Below are positions 14,233 to 16,450 of a DNA stretch of 16,450 bases, piece after piece. Position 1 is the first letter of the stretch, and each line of letters starts with the position of its first letter. The position numbers and the translations under genes are program-made. A model generated the notes under the pieces. The model searched no databases. It was not told the DNA's origin and was given only the letters and a program-made list of their open reading frames with translations. The DNA is taken from positions 1-16,450 of the forward strand of contig CAJTYM010000058.1 of assembly GCA_910583835.1 (NCBI GenBank), written 5' to 3'. This DNA is from an uncultured Lachnospiraceae bacterium (GTDB lineage: Bacteria; Bacillota; Clostridia; Lachnospirales; Lachnospiraceae).

Positions 14233-15766
14233 ATATTTCCTCCATGTTTAGATATTCTGATAAGATATCTGCCAGCTTATCATACTGTTTCTCTTTAAAA
14301 TCCTTATAATCAATGCAGGATTCAATGAATAATCCCTTATTTTCAGCCAATGCAGTCACAAGAGCGTTTGCAATCGCAGCCCTGTCAAATATCCCGTGAA
14401 TATACGTTCCACATACATTTTTATTTCTTCCGGTCACAAACGCCGTTTCCATATTCAACAACTCAGATTTATTCGGAGAATGCCCGTATTTTTGGCATTC
14501 TCCTGCGTGAAAAGTGCTTCTTGGCGTCCCATCCAATGGCGGGACGTCTTTAGAAGCACTTTTCACGCTATCCCCCATATGTATCTCATATCCATTAAAC
14601 TCCAATCCTGAAAGCATGGAAAAAAAACCTTCCATTTTATTCACTGTACCATATACCTGACGGCGCACTTTTTCATGTTTCAGCCTTGTTGTAACAGGTA
14701 ATAATCCCATTCCTTTCATGGTTCCGCCATTTTCCATTCCTTCCGGATCAGAAATATGCTCTCCCATCATCTGATACCCACCACATATACCACAAACCGG
14801 TATATTTTCTGCCATTTTTATAACTGCTGCCTCCAGTCCGTTCCCACGCATCCAGTCAAGGTCACTCATTGTATTCTTGCTGCCCGGTAAAAAGACCATA
14901 TCCGGACATCCTAATTCTGCTGCTGATGCAACATAGCGAACAGACACCTCCGGTATCTGTTCAAACACATTAAAATCCGTAAAATTAGAAATTCTGGGAT
15001 ACCTGATGACTGCTATATCTATCTTTCTTTTTTCTTTTTTTCTAAAGCGCTCTGTCAGACTGTCCTCATCCTCTAATTGTATATCCATATAGGGTACTAC
15101 CCCTGTTACCGGAATACCTCCCTTTTCTTCCAGTATCTCAATGCCGGAATCAAGCAGTGAGCGGTCTCCCCTGAATTTATTAATAATCAGTCCTCTCACA
15201 CGTTTCTTTTCCTCTTCCGTAAGCAGCAGCAGCGTTCCTAAAAGCTGTGCGAATACACCGCCCCTGTCAATATCGCCTGCCAGCAATACCGGAGCATCCA
15301 CAATCTCTGCCAGTCCCATGTTGACAATATCATTCTCGCGTAAGTTTACCTCTGCCGGACTTCCAGCGCCTTCTATCACAATGATATCTGCCATTTCCTC
15401 TAACTTTCGGAAAGCTCTCTTAATATCCGGAATCAGCCCTCGTTTATAAGAAAAATATTCCCTCGCGCTCATATTGCCAAGAACCTGTCCATTTACAATT
15501 ACCTGTGAACCTGTATGGTCTGTCGGCTTTAATAAAATCGGGTTCATGCAGACCAACGGAGTAATCCCTGCTGCTTCTGCCTGCATGACCTGAGCCCTTC
15601 CCATTTCAAGTCCTTCCTCTGTAACAAAAGAATTAAGCGCCATATTCTGGGACTTAAAAGGAGCTACTCTGTATCCATCCCGTTTCATTATCCTGCATAG
15701 TCCCGCTACCAAAAGACTCTTTCCCGCACCGGACATGGTTCCCTGAATCATAATAACCTTTGCCAT
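14201..15766 (-). CDS. cobQ: Cobyric acid synthase CobQ/CbiP
   Basis: Glutamine-dependent amidation of side chains b, d, e and g of adenosylcobyrinate a,c-diamide. The N-terminal ATPase domain has VIMIQGTMSGAGKSLLVAGL (4-23), FKSQNMALNSFVT, KPTDHTGSQVIVNG and IEGAGSPAEVNL. The C-terminal glutaminase has FLPGSKNTM, nucleophile Cys328 in VCGICGGYQMMG, GYEIHMG (392-398) and GTYIHGIFD (453-461). At 521 residues it is longer than usual, because residues 400-431 between the last two motifs are encoded by a two-hairpin palindromic DNA element. The frame stays open and the flanking motifs are intact, so I expect an active enzyme. ATG 15766 has AGAGAGG five bases upstream and is two bases from the ABC ATPase stop. 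Confidence 0.95.
   Translation of the reverse strand: MAKVIMIQGTMSGAGKSLLVAGLCRIMKRDGYRVAPFKSQNMALNSFVTEEGLEMGRAQVMQAEAAGITPLVCMNPILLKPTDHTGSQVIVNGQVLGNMSAREYFSYKRGLIPDIKRAFRKLEEMADIIVIEGAGSPAEVNLRENDIVNMGLAEIVDAPVLLAGDIDRGGVFAQLLGTLLLLTEEEKKRVRGLIINKFRGDRSLLDSGIEILEEKGGIPVTGVVPYMDIQLEDEDSLTERFRKKEKRKIDIAVIRYPRISNFTDFNVFEQIPEVSVRYVASAAELGCPDMVFLPGSKNTMSDLDWMRGNGLEAAVIKMAENIPVCGICGGYQMMGEHISDPEGMENGGTMKGMGLLPVTTRLKHEKVRRQVYGTVNKMEGFFSMLSGLEFNGYEIHMGDSVKSASKDVPPLDGTPRSTFHAGECQKYGHSPNKSELLNMETAFVTGRNKNVCGTYIHGIFDRAAIANALVTALAENKGLFIESCIDYKDFKEKQYDKLADILSEYLNMEEIYGILREAHIR
14475..14568. repeat. Two-hairpin palindromic element inserted in frame in cobQ
   Basis: Hairpin one: GCGTGAAAAGTGCTTCT (14505-14521) is a perfect 17-bp inverted copy of 14552-14568. 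Inside it a second stem, GGCGTCCC (14523-14530), pairs with GGGACGTC (14541-14548), with one wobble. Hairpin two: GGAGAATGCC (14475-14484) is a perfect 10-bp match to GGCATTCTCC (14494-14503) with a 9-nt loop. The two are separated by one base. All 94 bases are translated in the cobQ frame as residues 400-431, in a surface-loop position between conserved motifs. Confidence 0.85.
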
Positions 15767-15768
15767 AA

Positions 15769-16450
15769 TTACCTCTCTGAATTACTAATCTGTTTCATAT
15801 ACGCAAGAAGCTTTTCATTTCCAATAAAGTCTTTTTCATTCATATCATATAATCGTTCGATAAAATCCGATTCAAAAATCTCTTCCGGCGTCCCATATCG
15901 TTCCACATACTCTCCTTTCAGGCAGAGTATTTTATCGGAAACAATCTTTGCCAGTTCCAATTCATGTAAGGACATAATAACCGTCAGTCCTTTTTTCTCC
16001 CTCATTTCCTGTAATAATAGCAAAAATTCAAGCTTATATTTGATATCCAGATAAGACGTTGGTTCATCTAATATCACAATTTCAGGCTCCTGACAGATTG
16101 CCCTCGCCAACATCACCCGTTGTTTTTGCCCATCGCTTATCTTGCCAAAGTCTTTTTCACTGATGTCTGTTATATGGGTAAGCCGCATCACTTCATCTAC
16201 AATCCGCTCATCTGCTTCTGATAATATGCCAAACCATCCGGTATATGGATAACGCCCTGTTGCAACCATGTCTCTGCAGCTTTTCAGTTCTACCCTTACC
16301 CTCTCAGTAAACACTACGGACATTCTCTTTGCCAGTTCCTCTGCCTTCATTTCAGATAAATCATCTTCCCCAAGATATACCGCTCCGCCAAGCAGCCCAA
16401 GCTGCCCTGCAATACTTTTTAAAACGGTAGATTTACCCGCACCATTTGGT
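15769..16450 (-). CDS. ABC transporter ATP-binding protein, corrinoid/iron-siderophore (BtuD/FecE-like) family, 5' end off the window
   Basis: ATPase of a binding-protein-dependent importer, most likely for corrinoids given the operon. The frame is open to the right edge, so the start and about the first 35-40 residues are missing. Visible are Walker A (PNGAGKST, right at the edge), GRYPYTGWFG, the signature ISDGQKQRVMLARAI, Walker B IVILDEPTSYLD and the H-loop MSLHE. The Q-loop region reads RMSVVFTERV, without the usual glutamine. No membrane segments. An internal ATG at 16350 should not be taken as the start, since Walker A lies before it. It stops two bases before cobQ, so it is co-transcribed. 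Iron-chelate import is the alternative. Confidence 0.88.
   Translation of the reverse strand, partial: PNGAGKSTVLKSIAGQLGLLGGAVYLGEDDLSEMKAEELAKRMSVVFTERVRVELKSCRDMVATGRYPYTGWFGILSEADERIVDEVMRLTHITDISEKDFGKISDGQKQRVMLARAICQEPEIVILDEPTSYLDIKYKLEFLLLLQEMREKKGLTVIMSLHELELAKIVSDKILCLKGEYVERYGTPEEIFESDFIERLYDMNEKDFIGNEKLLAYMKQISNSER

Noticed and set aside
14475..14568. cobQ broken by an insertion (pseudogene)
   Set aside because: The frame stays open through the element and the motifs on both sides, including Cys328 and the GTYIHGIFD end, are intact.
14475..14568. CRISPR array
   Set aside because: The repeats are inverted hairpins, not regularly spaced direct repeats; no direct-repeat array was seen anywhere in the window.

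Overview
The window is almost entirely one minus-strand operon for cobamide (vitamin B12) synthesis by the anaerobic, cobalt-early route. It reads from the right edge to the left. G+C is low (roughly 40% by eye), genes are packed with short gaps or 4-35 bp overlaps, and ribosome binding sites are of the AAGGAG/GGGAGG type. The proteins look like those of anaerobic Firmicutes; I infer a Clostridia member, probably a Lachnospiraceae gut commensal. No rRNA or tRNA fixes the taxonomy.

Layout in transcription order (right to left): the 3' part of a corrinoid/iron-type ABC ATPase cut by the window edge (15769-16450); cobQ/cbiP (14201-15766); cobT (13138-14232); cobU (12544-13134); cobS (11666-12439); a second, degenerate CobU-like protein (11277-11660); cobC (10660-11304); cbiB (9647-10663); cobD (8497-9510); cbiC (7837-8472); cbiD (6706-7821); cbiF (5978-6742); cbiG (4941-5981); cbiH (4149-4910); a cbiJ-cbiE-cbiT triple fusion (2108-4183); cbiA (694-2100); and a small eight-cysteine protein (433-669). 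A rho-independent terminator at 309-355 closes the operon. The remaining left edge (1-308) holds a dead fragment of an integrative-element helicase/methylase and otherwise no supportable gene.

Together the genes cover nearly the whole route from cobalt-factor III to the finished cobamide. CbiH, CbiF, CbiG, CbiD, CbiJ, CbiE/T and CbiC build the corrin ring. CbiA and CbiP amidate it. CobD and CbiB add the aminopropanol arm. CobU, CobT, CobC and CobS assemble the nucleotide loop. Not in the window are the chelatase (cbiK/cbiX), cbiL, uroporphyrinogen methylation, the corrinoid adenosyltransferase, an L-threonine kinase and a cobalamin riboswitch. Some of these may lie upstream, beyond the right edge.

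The most unusual features are small palindromic DNA elements in the operon. A 94-bp two-hairpin element sits in frame inside cobQ. A 60-bp inverted-repeat insert sits in frame inside cobU. A 119-bp nested palindrome supplies the last codons and stop of cbiB. A related-looking repeat fills the cobU-cobS gap. Other points of interest are the paired CobU paralogues with complementary losses, the CbiJ-E-T fusion, and the Cys-rich protein that ends the operon.
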